Positions 53,296 to 62,455 are shown, counted from the stretch's first letter. The stretch is DNA of 64,000 nt from Parapedobacter sp964498395 (GCA_964498395.1 CAZCHE010000013.1:13338-77337); one strand, 5' to 3'. Notes: a model not told the origin generated them from the sequence alone. Made by a program: numbers and translations.

Positions 53296-54639
53296 ATGGC
53301 GACACGTCATAAATATGACCGTGTAACAGAAACTTACCTGCTTACCGCGCTGGAATACCTAAAAGATTTCAGTATGGCGCAGCTTAGTCGCCATTTTCAT
53401 CAGGATAGCCCACAGCAACCGTATTTATCTCCGCCTCGAAAAGATGATGAAGACCCATTTGCGAAGTTCTTGCTGCATTACCAGCTTTCTGAGGCCGAGC
53501 TAATTTTACTGCTTACAGCACTTGCACCCCATATCACCCCCGGTTTTTTTGATGCCATCATCCAGCCGTTCTTGCCGCAAGGAGGAGAGTTCCCCGAATT
53601 TGGCGGGGTGAAAGGCGAAAACCATCGAGGAACCTTACCGACGGGGGAGACCGCACTGTTTCTGTTGGCAGGTGCTGATCCGGGAGTGCGTTTAAAATGG
53701 CTTCCATTTTTTGATGACGATCAACTGCTATTCAAACACCATATACTTTCCTTGGGCGCAGTAAACGGTAAAGAGCCTGTTTTGAGTGGCAGGCTGCTTC
53801 TTGATCCCGAATTTGTGGAGGTATTTACCACCGGAAAGGTGGCATTACCGTCATTGAGCATCAATTTTCCCGCACAGCATATTGCTACGCAACTGGAATG
53901 GGCTGACCTCGTATTAGGAGATAGAACATGGAAGCAAATCAATGAATTGCAGCATTGGATAACCCATAATGACAAATTGATGGCCGAATGGGGGATGGGC
54001 AAAAAGCTAAAACCCGGTTATATGGCCTTGTTTTACGGGCCTCCCGGTACCGGCAAAACCATGACCGCTACGCTGTTGGGTAAATATACCGGGCGGGAAG
54101 TCTTCCGCATCGACCTGTCCATGGTCGTATCCAAGTATATCGGTGAAACCGAAAAAAACCTGGCTTCGCTTTTCGACAAAGCCGAACGGAAGCATTGGAT
54201 ATTGTTCTTTGATGAGGCCGATGCCATCTTTGGTAAGCGAACGGGTGTCCGGGATGCCCATGACAAATATGCGAATCAGGAGGTTTCCTATTTATTGCAG
54301 CGAATGGAAATGCACGCAGGGCTTACCATTTTGGCGTCTAACTTCCGGAATAATATCGATGAGGCATTCGTCAGGCGCTTCAATTCAATCATCTATTTCC
54401 CGCCTCCGGATAAAGCCGAGCGGTTAACGCTGTGGCGCAACTCATTTCCTTCGGCATTACCCTTGGCCGATGATGTGAATCTTGAGGATATCGCCGCCAA
54501 CTATGAACTTACCGGAGCGCATATCATGAATATCGTACAATATACATGTTTGGAAGCGATGGCGAAGGAAAACCATACGATTTCACAGGTCGATATCATC
54601 AGTGGGATAAAGCGGGAGCTGGAAAAAGAGGGTAAATAA
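53296..54639 (+). CDS. CIS AAA+ ATPase (Pvc15-like)
   Basis: A 447-residue AAA+ protein. The N-terminal region (1-200) is typical of the Pvc15/Afp15 ATPase. The ATPase core has Walker A GPPGTGKT (248-255), Walker B ILFFDEAD (302-309), and an arginine-finger region near VRRFNSIIYFPPPDKAERLTLWR. In PVC and Afp systems this ATPase is needed for effector loading or particle assembly and is not part of the mature particle. Base composition returns to that of the structural genes. Confidence 0.93.
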   Translation: MATRHKYDRVTETYLLTALEYLKDFSMAQLSRHFHQDSPQQPYLSPPRKDDEDPFAKFLLHYQLSEAELILLLTALAPHITPGFFDAIIQPFLPQGGEFPEFGGVKGENHRGTLPTGETALFLLAGADPGVRLKWLPFFDDDQLLFKHHILSLGAVNGKEPVLSGRLLLDPEFVEVFTTGKVALPSLSINFPAQHIATQLEWADLVLGDRTWKQINELQHWITHNDKLMAEWGMGKKLKPGYMALFYGPPGTGKTMTATLLGKYTGREVFRIDLSMVVSKYIGETEKNLASLFDKAERKHWILFFDEADAIFGKRTGVRDAHDKYANQEVSYLLQRMEMHAGLTILASNFRNNIDEAFVRRFNSIIYFPPPDKAERLTLWRNSFPSALPLADDVNLEDIAANYELTGAHIMNIVQYTCLEAMAKENHTISQVDIISGIKRELEKEGK

Positions 54640-54671
54640 TGCTGAACTAATAATCACCAAACTTAACTGCC

Positions 54672-55478
54672 ATGAATCTTTCAACTGACATCATTAAATT
54701 CGCTCAGCATTTGCTGGCCCAAAAGGGATTGTATACCGCCAAAGTCGATGGATACGTAGGCCCTAAAACCTTAGCGGCACTAGATGGCCTAGAAAAATTG
54801 CCCAAAAGTTGGACATCCCAACGGAAACTGGTTGGTTTTATCCAGCAGGAGGCGCTGGCAAATGGTTTCGATCCCTATGGTGTGGATGGCTATTGGGGGC
54901 CAAATACGGACAATGCCTACCAACAATTCCGACATCAAATGGCGTATGGGGCACCCTTGCCCGTGTGGCGACCCGAAGAATTGATTACACCGGTCAATCC
55001 GAATGGATGGCCATTGGACAATGTTACGGCACTGGAGGCCTTCTACGGCCCGAAGGCAAAGAACTTGGTCACCTATGAAATCCCTTATTCGTTAAAATTG
55101 GCTTGGCCTCCATATTCAGTGGTTAAAAAAATCACCTCCCATCGACTGGTCAAAGACAGTGTATTGCGTGTACTTGAACAAGTGAAAGCTATCTATGGGT
55201 TAGCAGAGATCGAGCGGCTGCGGCTGAATGTCTACGGCGGATGCTTTGCCGATCGCCCGATTCGGGGAGGAACCCGCCCATCCACCCATGCCTGGGGTAT
55301 CGCGCTGGACTTCGACCCGGATAATAACCAGCTGACATGGGGGAGGGATAGGGCTGTTTTTGCCCGCCCCGAATACAACCGATGGTGGGAAATATGGGAG
55401 GCCGAGGGCTGGGTAAGCCTTGGGAGGGCCCGGAATTACGATTGGATGCATGTGCAGGCTGCGAAAATTGAGACATAA
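54672..55478 (+). CDS. Peptidoglycan-binding M15 peptidase (endolysin-like)
   Basis: A 268-residue predicted murein hydrolase. The N-terminus has two peptidoglycan-binding-like repeats, VDGYVGPKTLAAL (25-37) and VDGYWGPNTDNAYQQF (71-86). The C-terminal M15/VanY-type domain has STHAWGIALDFD (204-215) with H206 and D213, and H260 in DWMHVQ, the zinc ligands of D-Ala-D-Ala/L-Ala-D-Glu peptidases. No signal peptide is present, as in phage endolysins. It follows the ATPase after 32 bases. It may lyse the producer to release particles or be cargo; the sequence does not distinguish these. Confidence 0.82.
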   Translation: MNLSTDIIKFAQHLLAQKGLYTAKVDGYVGPKTLAALDGLEKLPKSWTSQRKLVGFIQQEALANGFDPYGVDGYWGPNTDNAYQQFRHQMAYGAPLPVWRPEELITPVNPNGWPLDNVTALEAFYGPKAKNLVTYEIPYSLKLAWPPYSVVKKITSHRLVKDSVLRVLEQVKAIYGLAEIERLRLNVYGGCFADRPIRGGTRPSTHAWGIALDFDPDNNQLTWGRDRAVFARPEYNRWWEIWEAEGWVSLGRARNYDWMHVQAAKIET

Positions 55479-55533
55479 TCGGTACGGGGCTGGAAACCTG
55501 TAGGGAATCGCTGGCGGCATAAATATTGTTTGT

Positions 55534-55541
55534 TATCTTCG
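55534..55541 (+). promoter_or_regulatory. Candidate -7 element of the histone-deacetylase-family gene
   Basis: TATCTTCG differs by one base from TAnnTTTG and lies 24 bases before the preferred start. It suggests that transcription of the two following genes restarts independently of the CIS. Confidence 0.4.
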
Positions 55542-55564
55542 TGCCTGTAAAATCACGTGCGCCC

Positions 55565-56467
55565 TTGTTTAAGATTGCTTGCCATCCCCTTTATACGCAT
55601 CCATTGCCCGAAGGACATCGTTTCCCGATGGCCAAATATGAATTGATACCTGCACAGTTGCTTTACGAGGGAACGGTTCAGGTCGATGACTTTTTTGAGC
55701 CTGAATTAGCTGATTTTGATGCCATCACATTGGCACATGATCCCATATATTGTCGGCAGTTAATGGACCTGACCCTTTCACCGGGCATGGTCAGGCGTAT
55801 CGGTTTCCCCTTGTCGGCGCAATTGGTGGCACGTGAACTCCGGATTGTGCAAGGAACTATTGATGGCAGTCTCGCAGCATTGGAGCAAGGTGTGGCTTTT
55901 AATGTAGCAGGTGGCACACATCATGCTGGGCGTGATTGGGGAGAAGGCTTCTGCTTATTGAATGATCAGGCGGTCGCGGCAGCCTACCTGGTATACCATG
56001 GCATCTGTAAGCAGGTACTGATCATTGACCTGGATGTACACCAAGGTAATGGCACAGCACATATCTTTGCAAATGACGATCGTGTGTTTACCTTTTCCAT
56101 GCATGCCGAACGTAATTTTCCTTTTCGGAAGGAACAATCGGATGTGGACGTTGGCTTACCCGATGGGGTGGGCGATGATACCTATTTGGAGTTATTGGAG
56201 CAACAACTAACCCTGGTTTTGCATCGAGTGGAACCCGATTTCATCTTTTACCAAGCCGGAGTGGATGTATTGGCTACCGATAAATTGGGGAAACTGGCAT
56301 TGTCCAAGGAGGGATGCCGGAAGCGGGATGAACTGGTTTTCCGGTATTGTAAATTCAGGAATATACCGGTACAGGTCAGTATGGGAGGTGGATACTCCAT
56401 CCATATCCGAGACATTGTTGACACACATTGCCAAACGTTTAAGGCGGCTGCACAAATTTTTGATTGA
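55565..56467 (+). CDS. Histone-deacetylase-family (arginase-fold) hydrolase
   Basis: A 300-residue zinc deacetylase of the HDAC/AcuC/polyamine-amidohydrolase family. I chose TTG at 55565 (FKIACHPLYTHPLPEGHRFPMAKY), the family's usual N-terminus; the extra 13 codons upstream are not expected. Conserved residues are HH at 119-120 (GGTHHAG), D155/D157/H159 (IDLDVHQGNG), and the late Asp in YQAGVDVLATDKLG. The substrate may be an acetylated small molecule or protein; sequence does not tell. It lies just downstream of the CIS cluster but is a common, separate gene. Confidence 0.88.
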   Translation: MFKIACHPLYTHPLPEGHRFPMAKYELIPAQLLYEGTVQVDDFFEPELADFDAITLAHDPIYCRQLMDLTLSPGMVRRIGFPLSAQLVARELRIVQGTIDGSLAALEQGVAFNVAGGTHHAGRDWGEGFCLLNDQAVAAAYLVYHGICKQVLIIDLDVHQGNGTAHIFANDDRVFTFSMHAERNFPFRKEQSDVDVGLPDGVGDDTYLELLEQQLTLVLHRVEPDFIFYQAGVDVLATDKLGKLALSKEGCRKRDELVFRYCKFRNIPVQVSMGGGYSIHIRDIVDTHCQTFKAAAQIFD

Positions 56468-56503
56468 ATATAAACGAATGACCACTAACTGAAGAAATAC
56501 CGC

Positions 56504-57559
56504 ATGTTTTATCATACAGAAGCTACGATCGAAGAATTATCCATCCATCGGGTGGGTAATAAGTTGCAGGATGAATTTTATGTACTTTCAGAAAACCCCG
56601 TGGACTTGCAGGATGAAATGTTGCCACAATTATTGAAGCAATATTTCCTGACACCGTTTACCAAGGTGCATGAAGTATATCGGCTTTTCCATCCGAATGA
56701 CACACTGGCACTTAACGAAATCTATCATTTTTCTCAGGCGTTCTTCCAAGGGGAAGTAGCCTTTCATGCCTTTAGCCAGCAGATTTGCAAACACCTGTTC
56801 GAATCGTCCAACCACCCCAATATCAAGGGGGGAGAATTATATGTCGTGCATTTACGGGATGTGCAATTGGAAGGGGAGGTGCATGAAGCCATCGGCATCT
56901 TTAAGTCAGAAAATAAGGAAACCTATCTCAAAGTTTATCCCACGCAAGGTGCGTTTAATATGGATTATGAGCAGGAGGCCATTAATATTAATAAATTGGA
57001 CAAAGGGTGCCTCATCGTCAATACGGAGCGTGAGGAAGGATATAAAGTACTGGTGGTAGATCAAACTAATCGGCAGCAAGAGGCCGTCTATTGGAAGGAT
57101 GATTTCCTGAACGTACGGGTTCGGAATGACGCGTTCAACCAGACGGGCAACTTCCTGAAAGTATACAAGAACTTTGTGAAGGAAGGATTGGATGAGACAT
57201 TTGAAATGGAACGAGCCGACAAGATCGACTTACTGAATCGCTCCATGGACTACTTCAAGGAAAAAGAAACCTTTAAACAAGAAGAATTTGAAGAAGAGGT
57301 GTTGGGTAATCCGCAGGCCATCAATCTGTTCAATGATTATAAGCAACAGTTTGAGCAAGAATATGATGCGCCGTTTGACGCCAGTTTCAGCATATCAGAC
57401 CAAGCGATCAAAAAAGTCCAATCCACATATAAAAGTGTATTGAAACTCGATAAGAATTTCCATATCTACGTGCATGGCAAGCGGGAGTATATCGAAAAGG
57501 GATATGACGAAGAAAAAGGATTGAATTATTACAAGGTGTATTTTAAGGAAGAGCACTAA
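56504..57559 (+). CDS. Nucleoid-associated protein (NdpA/YejK family)
   Basis: A 351-residue protein of the 37-kDa nucleoid-associated family. Recognisable parts are the N-terminal LSIHRVGNKLQDEFYVLSE block, LYVVHLRDVQLEGEVHEAIGIFKSENKETYLKV and the C-terminal VLKLDKNFHIYVHGKREYIEKGYDEEKGLNYYKVYFKEEH. Acidic and basic patches alternate in the helical middle (about 230-290). In other bacteria such proteins bind DNA and the chromosome. It follows the deacetylase-family gene by 36 bases and converges on the oxidoreductase gene. Confidence 0.88.
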   Translation: MFYHTEATIEELSIHRVGNKLQDEFYVLSENPVDLQDEMLPQLLKQYFLTPFTKVHEVYRLFHPNDTLALNEIYHFSQAFFQGEVAFHAFSQQICKHLFESSNHPNIKGGELYVVHLRDVQLEGEVHEAIGIFKSENKETYLKVYPTQGAFNMDYEQEAININKLDKGCLIVNTEREEGYKVLVVDQTNRQQEAVYWKDDFLNVRVRNDAFNQTGNFLKVYKNFVKEGLDETFEMERADKIDLLNRSMDYFKEKETFKQEEFEEEVLGNPQAINLFNDYKQQFEQEYDAPFDASFSISDQAIKKVQSTYKSVLKLDKNFHIYVHGKREYIEKGYDEEKGLNYYKVYFKEEH

Positions 57560-57577
57560 ACGGCCGATCAATGCCGT

Positions 57578-58702
57578 TTATAACGCCAATTCCTGTCGGT
57601 CACCTGTTGCACACGCTTTGTATATCGCGTCAATGATTTTCAAGTCTTTCAGCCCCTCCAATCCGTCTACGGGTACGATCGGTCGATTGCCATCAAGGAT
57701 GATGCCCGCCATTTCGTCTAGCTGCAACGTCTGGTGGGTGACATGGGGTTGGGTAAGTTCTCCTTGATTCGTGCGGCCTCGGATAGGGCCATAGCCAGTG
57801 GATGGCTGAAGCTCTGCGAAGCCTTTTTCACCGTTGAGGAAGAAGCGGTCGAGGTAGTTCATGTTATAAGTGGATAGACAAGAAGCCACCGCCCCGCTGG
57901 GGAAACCCATTTGGAACATAACGGTTTCATCAACGTCCTCCTTGAATTTGACATGATCCGTCTTCGTTTCTTGGGCAGTTACCCATATCGGTTCCTCACC
58001 GACCATGTATCGGGCGCCATTCACCGCATAGATACCGATGTCCATCATGGAGCCGCCGCCCGCCAGCGCTTTATCGAGCCGCCATTGATTGGGGTCTCCA
58101 ATTCGAAAGCCGCATTGCCCTTGGAAGAATTTGATGGCCCCTAGCTCGCCATCGTTTCGCATACGCACCACTTCCAGCGTTTTGGGCTCGAAATGCATGC
58201 GATAACCCACTAACAGCTTGACATTGGCCTGTTCACAGGCATCCACCATTTCCTGGCCCTCTTTTGCATTGAGCGCCATGGGTTTTTCGCAGATGACGTG
58301 TTTGCCGGCGGTCGCTACGCGGATGGCTTGGCTATGGTGCAGGGCATTGGGCGTGATGATGTATACGGCATCGATATCCGGATTGTCTTTGATGTTGTCG
58401 AAGTTCTCGTAGTTGTAGCGGCTCTTTTCGGGAACGTCATATTTAGCCCCCCATTCTTGGAGTTTGGAGGGGGTACCGCTGATCAATCCCGTGACTTTGG
58501 CCCGCTTGCAGTCCCGCATGGCTTCCGCTACGCGCTCCGCATACCCCCCTAAGCCCATCAGCGCAACCCGCAATATGGGGCCTTGGTGGGAGGAAAGTTG
58601 GGAATCCGTATTGCCGAATAGGTGTAATGACGGTATAAACGGCATCACCATGGCCGAAGCACCTAATTTCTGTAGAAAGTCGCGACGAGAATTTTTCATC
58701 AT
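57578..58702 (-). CDS. Gfo/Idh/MocA family oxidoreductase with Tat signal
   Basis: A 374-residue exported NAD(P)-dependent oxidoreductase. The N-terminus is a twin-arginine signal (NSRRDFLQKLG). A Rossmann domain begins at LRVALMGLGGYAERVAEAM, with the typical EKPMALNAKEG motif (about 140-150, Lys in the active site), then the C-terminal substrate domain. Exported Gfo/Idh/MocA enzymes of this kind oxidise sugars or act as NAD-retaining glycosidases and dehydrogenases. The gene has its own consensus-like promoter. It neighbours the DUF1080 and cytochrome genes, suggesting a common sugar pathway (inference). Confidence 0.9.
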   Translation of the reverse strand: MMKNSRRDFLQKLGASAMVMPFIPSLHLFGNTDSQLSSHQGPILRVALMGLGGYAERVAEAMRDCKRAKVTGLISGTPSKLQEWGAKYDVPEKSRYNYENFDNIKDNPDIDAVYIITPNALHHSQAIRVATAGKHVICEKPMALNAKEGQEMVDACEQANVKLLVGYRMHFEPKTLEVVRMRNDGELGAIKFFQGQCGFRIGDPNQWRLDKALAGGGSMMDIGIYAVNGARYMVGEEPIWVTAQETKTDHVKFKEDVDETVMFQMGFPSGAVASCLSTYNMNYLDRFFLNGEKGFAELQPSTGYGPIRGRTNQGELTQPHVTHQTLQLDEMAGIILDGNRPIVPVDGLEGLKDLKIIDAIYKACATGDRQELAL

Positions 58703-58732
58703 AATAGTGGTTAGTGGATTGTTTTATTACCT

Positions 58733-58749
58733 GGCTAACTGTGTTAGCC
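58733..58749 (-). promoter_or_regulatory. Short perfect hairpin in the leader of the oxidoreductase gene
   Basis: GGCTAAC and GTTAGCC are exact inverted copies around TGT. The dyad lies between the proposed transcription start and the start codon. No T-run follows. It may be an operator or leader hairpin. Confidence 0.4.
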
Positions 58750-58777
58750 GGATGGTGCTTGCTTTGAAGCGGTTAAG

Positions 58778-58808
58778 CAAATATAAGGATTCTCCGCATG
58801 GTAACCAA
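58778..58808 (-). promoter_or_regulatory. Promoter of the Gfo/Idh/MocA gene
   Basis: On the minus strand TTG (58806-58808), a 20-base spacer and TATATTTG (58778-58785) match the Bacteroidota consensus. It lies directly after the terminator of the upstream operon. Confidence 0.6.
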
Positions 58809-58824
58809 GTGCATGCTTGGCGTT

Positions 58825-58858
58825 AAAAAAATCCCTGCGATTTACCGCAGGGATTTTT
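58825..58858 (-). terminator. Rho-independent terminator of the cytochrome gene
   Basis: AATCCCTGCG and CGCAGGGATT form a perfect stem around a six-base loop, with T-runs on both strands. It lies 18 bases after the stop of the minus-strand cytochrome gene. Confidence 0.9.
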
Positions 58859-58875
58859 CTATCGGCTTTATGCTG

Positions 58876-60867
58876 TTATTTCGCCAATGAGTTGATATAG
58901 GCCGCAATCTTCAATGCATCGGCTTTGGGCACATGTGGCATGGGGGGCATCTCCGTTGCGTAGCCGGGCCAATTGCTCGGCTGGGGATTATAGATCAGTT
59001 CCACCAGCTTTTCATTGGAATATTTGCGCTTGGCTATTTCCGTGTATGACGGCCCTACTTGTTTCGCCGTCGGGTTATGGCAGGCGACACAAGTCCATTT
59101 GGTCAGCAATCCTTTGACTTCCTCAAATGTGGGTGCCTTTGCTGCCACAGGTTTGGGTGGGGCCGGTTTGGCGGCTGCGGCTGTGTTCGCCGTCGTGTTG
59201 CCTTTGGCGACCGTGGTACTTTTCGCCACGACTGGCTCCTCCTTAACCACGGGAATAGAACTGTCTTTGGTGCTGACCTCGTTCATGGACAAGCGCTGTC
59301 CCTGCGGTACGCTGTTTAAGGTGTAGTAGGCGGTTGGGTGGATTAGCGAATAGAAATGGTTTTTTTCGCGTATTCCCTCCAACGAGATGGTGTGGATGTA
59401 GTGTTCTCGGAGGCTATCCACGATAAATCGGGCTTTCAAACCATCGGCAGATACTTTTACGCCCCGGATTTTATGGGATTTCATGTCCACGGGTGGGCTT
59501 CCGTAAACCGGATGGTATTTATACGTGAAACTTTCGACACTATAGGAGGCAATGTCTTCGGCAGATGTGGGGTCGATGGGGAGCGTAAACTCCACCTCGA
59601 ATCCGTCGGGCATAGCCTTAACGGTTTTCATTTCAAAAGGGGTTTCCCCGTTCCATTCCAATCGCTCCAACCCTTCGTTGGCATCCCCCGCAGAACCCCA
59701 GCCGCGGTTGGTTTCCCCGGCGAAAAGCGAGCCATCGGGGGCCCAGGCGAGGCGAAGTACGCCCGAACGGAACCCGCTGCGGAATGCGATGGCGGCTCCT
59801 TGGAGATGGCCATTCACTTCCTCCAGTATCACGCGAGACAGCATGCTCATCCCTTGGTCACCTATGAGCACTTGGCCAGCGAATGGCCCGAAGTTGCCCT
59901 CGGGGATAACGATGGGCTCCGAACTGGATATACCCAGGATACCATGGGGCAGCCAAACGGCCGGCAAGCGCAGTTGCGGGATTTCCTTGGCTGCATCAAA
60001 CGGCGTTTTATATTCCTCATTGATGATGTTTTCGGGCTTGATGTAACGGCCCTGTTCGTTTTTGATCCGGCGTTCATCCATTTTGGAGGTAAACTGCTCG
60101 AACGTCAGGCGCAGCGGCGACTCGGGGTGGTCAGTCCACCGCAAGCCCGCGGGGTGCCCCATGAAGTCACCTTTATTGACCTGCCACAAACCACCGGAAG
60201 CGATCCAGTCACCTTGGTTTTCCGTATAGAAGAGTTGACCGTTTAGCAGACCTGGACCTGCGGGAGAACGCATACCTGTAGCCCAGGGCGTGAGTTTGCC
60301 GTCCTCGGTAATGTTGATGGTCCATCCGCGCCAGGGCACCCGGCTTTCACCCCGCCACCATTCCTCATCCCCGAAAGCCACGTTTCCGGTAACGAAAAAT
60401 GAGCCGTCAGGCGCTAGGATGGGGCCGAACGAATATTCGTGGTAGTGGCCGGACAGGGGCCATGCGTAAATGGTTTCGTAGACATCCGCCTTGCCGTCGT
60501 TGTCGGTGTCCACCAGCTTGGTCAGTTCGCCTCGTTGGGCGCAATACAGGGCACCGTCTTTATAGGCCAGGCCCAATATTTCGTGCAGTCCGGAAGCGAA
60601 TTTCCGGAAATGAGGATTGTTGCTCGTTGGGTTTTCCACGATATAGACCTCACCCCTCCGAGTGCTGACGCCGAGGTCGCCATTAGGGAGCACCACTAGT
60701 CCACCTACCTCCAGGATGATCCCTTCGGGGGTTCTGACCTTCCTGATTCTGAAATAATCCTCTTCTTTCGGACTTTCCTGTGCAAGCAAACCAAAAAGGG
60801 GAGCAAATAACAGAATTGCAGTTAAGAATATGTACTTGATATCGATTTGTTTCATCTGTGTTGTCAT
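58876..60867 (-). CDS. Beta-propeller dehydrogenase-like protein with C-terminal cytochrome c
   Basis: A 663-residue periplasmic protein. The ATG at 60867 (or 60855) precedes a signal peptide (KYIFLTAILLFAPLFGLLAQ). The N-terminal and middle part is a propeller of the kind found in Bacteroidota and Planctomycetes membrane-bound dehydrogenase-like proteins (GGLVVLPNGDLGVSTRRGEVYIVENP, RLAWAPDGSLFAGETNRGWGS). After a Pro/Ala/Thr-rich linker (about 545-575) comes a class I cytochrome c with heme motif CVACH (593-597) and Met ligand in MPPMP (near 640). It overlaps neither neighbour; the DUF1080 gene ends 11 bases upstream. It probably passes electrons from sugar oxidation to the respiratory chain. 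Confidence 0.88.
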   Translation of the reverse strand: MTTQMKQIDIKYIFLTAILLFAPLFGLLAQESPKEEDYFRIRKVRTPEGIILEVGGLVVLPNGDLGVSTRRGEVYIVENPTSNNPHFRKFASGLHEILGLAYKDGALYCAQRGELTKLVDTDNDGKADVYETIYAWPLSGHYHEYSFGPILAPDGSFFVTGNVAFGDEEWWRGESRVPWRGWTINITEDGKLTPWATGMRSPAGPGLLNGQLFYTENQGDWIASGGLWQVNKGDFMGHPAGLRWTDHPESPLRLTFEQFTSKMDERRIKNEQGRYIKPENIINEEYKTPFDAAKEIPQLRLPAVWLPHGILGISSSEPIVIPEGNFGPFAGQVLIGDQGMSMLSRVILEEVNGHLQGAAIAFRSGFRSGVLRLAWAPDGSLFAGETNRGWGSAGDANEGLERLEWNGETPFEMKTVKAMPDGFEVEFTLPIDPTSAEDIASYSVESFTYKYHPVYGSPPVDMKSHKIRGVKVSADGLKARFIVDSLREHYIHTISLEGIREKNHFYSLIHPTAYYTLNSVPQGQRLSMNEVSTKDSSIPVVKEEPVVAKSTTVAKGNTTANTAAAAKPAPPKPVAAKAPTFEEVKGLLTKWTCVACHNPTAKQVGPSYTEIAKRKYSNEKLVELIYNPQPSNWPGYATEMPPMPHVPKADALKIAAYINSLAK

Positions 60868-60878
60868 CGTAAAGTTGG

Positions 60879-62261
60879 TTAGAAGATAATGGAATAACTC
60901 ACGGAAGTGCGGATGGGGATGAGTAATTCCTTCCCATCTGGTTGGTCGCGTAGAATCGGTTTGTCTTTTCCGCTTTCTTCCAACTTTAAAAACCACGATT
61001 TGTCACCGATCACGTAGACGCCATTACCCTGGTCTTCGATGTCGGCCGCTTTTGCCAGTTGCAGGTACAACCCTTCCGGCGCATTGCTTACGTTAATCGT
61101 CCTCGTAAGGCCGTTGCCGGCAGGTAGGGGCTTGGTGGCATCGCTGACCAAAGCACCATATAACTGGTAATTGAACGTGGGGAGGTCTTCACTGTCCAGC
61201 GTATACCCTTTGGGCTTGAAGCCCGTTTCGACGGTGTCCTGTGGCCAGGCAGCCGCAGCGGAGGCGAGTTTGGCTAGGGAGAGCCGGGGTTTCCCGAAAT
61301 AAACCGGGCTTCCGAGTATCCGCGATGTGCCGTTGCCGCGATTATGCCACATGGGCGTAGCGTCTAGGAAACCGCCTTTCCATACCTGGACGATGTTGCC
61401 ATGATCCAAATCATAAGTATAGTGGACTTGCTGCGTGTGACCCACGGATGCGGCGTGCACCACCCGGGTACGTTCGGGAATGTCCATGAAGCTCCGCAAA
61501 ATCGTATTGGCTTGTGCGTGTACCAATATTGGATCCGGTGGTGTGAAATTGCCCCGGCGTGTTTCGTTTTGGGGTTCAGGATTTTCAACCCAATCGTTTA
61601 CCTGGATATTACGGAAGGCAATGGCGCCTTGGATGGGTGTGATGCGGATAGGGGCCTCGGGTCTTTCCACAGCACCCGGTGTGGCCTGCAGTTGGATGTT
61701 TTCATGGATGGTCACCCCATTGAGTTCCGCCAGCAGCAAACGGGCCGGAGCCGTTTTATCTCCGACATGGTCAAATTGGGGCGCTTTGAATGTCAGCTTG
61801 AGGTGTTGCCACAATCCTGGAGCGCGGCCCACCTGTTGCCGGGGTGCATAGCCCGGAGTTCCACCGTTGCTTTGCGCGGTGGTGCGCCATTCCCCTTTGG
61901 TGTCGGCGAGGACAATTTCATAGGCATCATGTAAGGAGATGGTCGCGTTGGTGCCGGAGGCCAATAGGTAGTCCAGTTCCAATACGATGTCGCCATACTG
62001 CGCTACGGTGACCAAATCATCGGCTTTGGCTTTGCGTTTGGGAATATGCACCAATACGCCATCACCCGGCATAGCCGACAGGATTTGCGGTTTTGTCCAT
62101 TGGACAGAAACATCGCCAGCGGTTTGCCAACCGTTAGCGGGTTGCTTAAAAGCTGTCAGGTCTACGGGAGTTCCCGAAGAAACCTGCGCGTGAATCTCTG
62201 CCACGCAAAAAAAGATGAGTGCACCCGTCAATAACCAGACAGGTTTTGTGAAGTACTTCAT
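60879..62261 (-). CDS. DUF1080 (3-keto-disaccharide hydrolase-like) exported protein
   Basis: A 460-residue protein. The ATG at 62261 gives a signal peptide (FTKPVWLLTGALIFFCVAEIHAQ). The DUF1080 concanavalin-like domain covers about 35-215, with GDIVLELDYLLASGTNATISLHDAYEI, the Gly/Pro block QSNGGTPGYAPRQQVGRAPGLWQHLKL and GAIAFRNIQV. A second beta-rich region (about 225-460) follows. DUF1080 proteins include hydrolases or lyases for 3-keto-glycosides. It is transcribed with the cytochrome protein, 11 bases apart, which supports an oxidative sugar pathway. Confidence 0.82.
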   Translation of the reverse strand: MKYFTKPVWLLTGALIFFCVAEIHAQVSSGTPVDLTAFKQPANGWQTAGDVSVQWTKPQILSAMPGDGVLVHIPKRKAKADDLVTVAQYGDIVLELDYLLASGTNATISLHDAYEIVLADTKGEWRTTAQSNGGTPGYAPRQQVGRAPGLWQHLKLTFKAPQFDHVGDKTAPARLLLAELNGVTIHENIQLQATPGAVERPEAPIRITPIQGAIAFRNIQVNDWVENPEPQNETRRGNFTPPDPILVHAQANTILRSFMDIPERTRVVHAASVGHTQQVHYTYDLDHGNIVQVWKGGFLDATPMWHNRGNGTSRILGSPVYFGKPRLSLAKLASAAAAWPQDTVETGFKPKGYTLDSEDLPTFNYQLYGALVSDATKPLPAGNGLTRTINVSNAPEGLYLQLAKAADIEDQGNGVYVIGDKSWFLKLEESGKDKPILRDQPDGKELLIPIRTSVSYSIIF

Positions 62262-62455
62262 TAAGAATATAATTACGGTTTGCATATTGTTTAATGGCCG
62301 CTAAGATAAAACTCTTCTGCTAGCTTTTTTGTAACAATAAAACGGTTTAGCTTTTATTAACAATTTTATATGGCAGCCATCAGCCCGGTTTGCTCTTGCC
62401 TGGCTTAGGGTGTTTCAATGGATGGGTGGTGATTGCGGCTTAACGGTGGAGGTTC

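Noticed and set aside
29356..55478. Prophage or type VI secretion system
   Set aside because: No capsid, portal, terminase or integrase gene, and no TssJ/L/M or TssB/C genes. DUF4255, DUF5908, the CIS tape measure and the AAA+ ATPase point to an eCIS.
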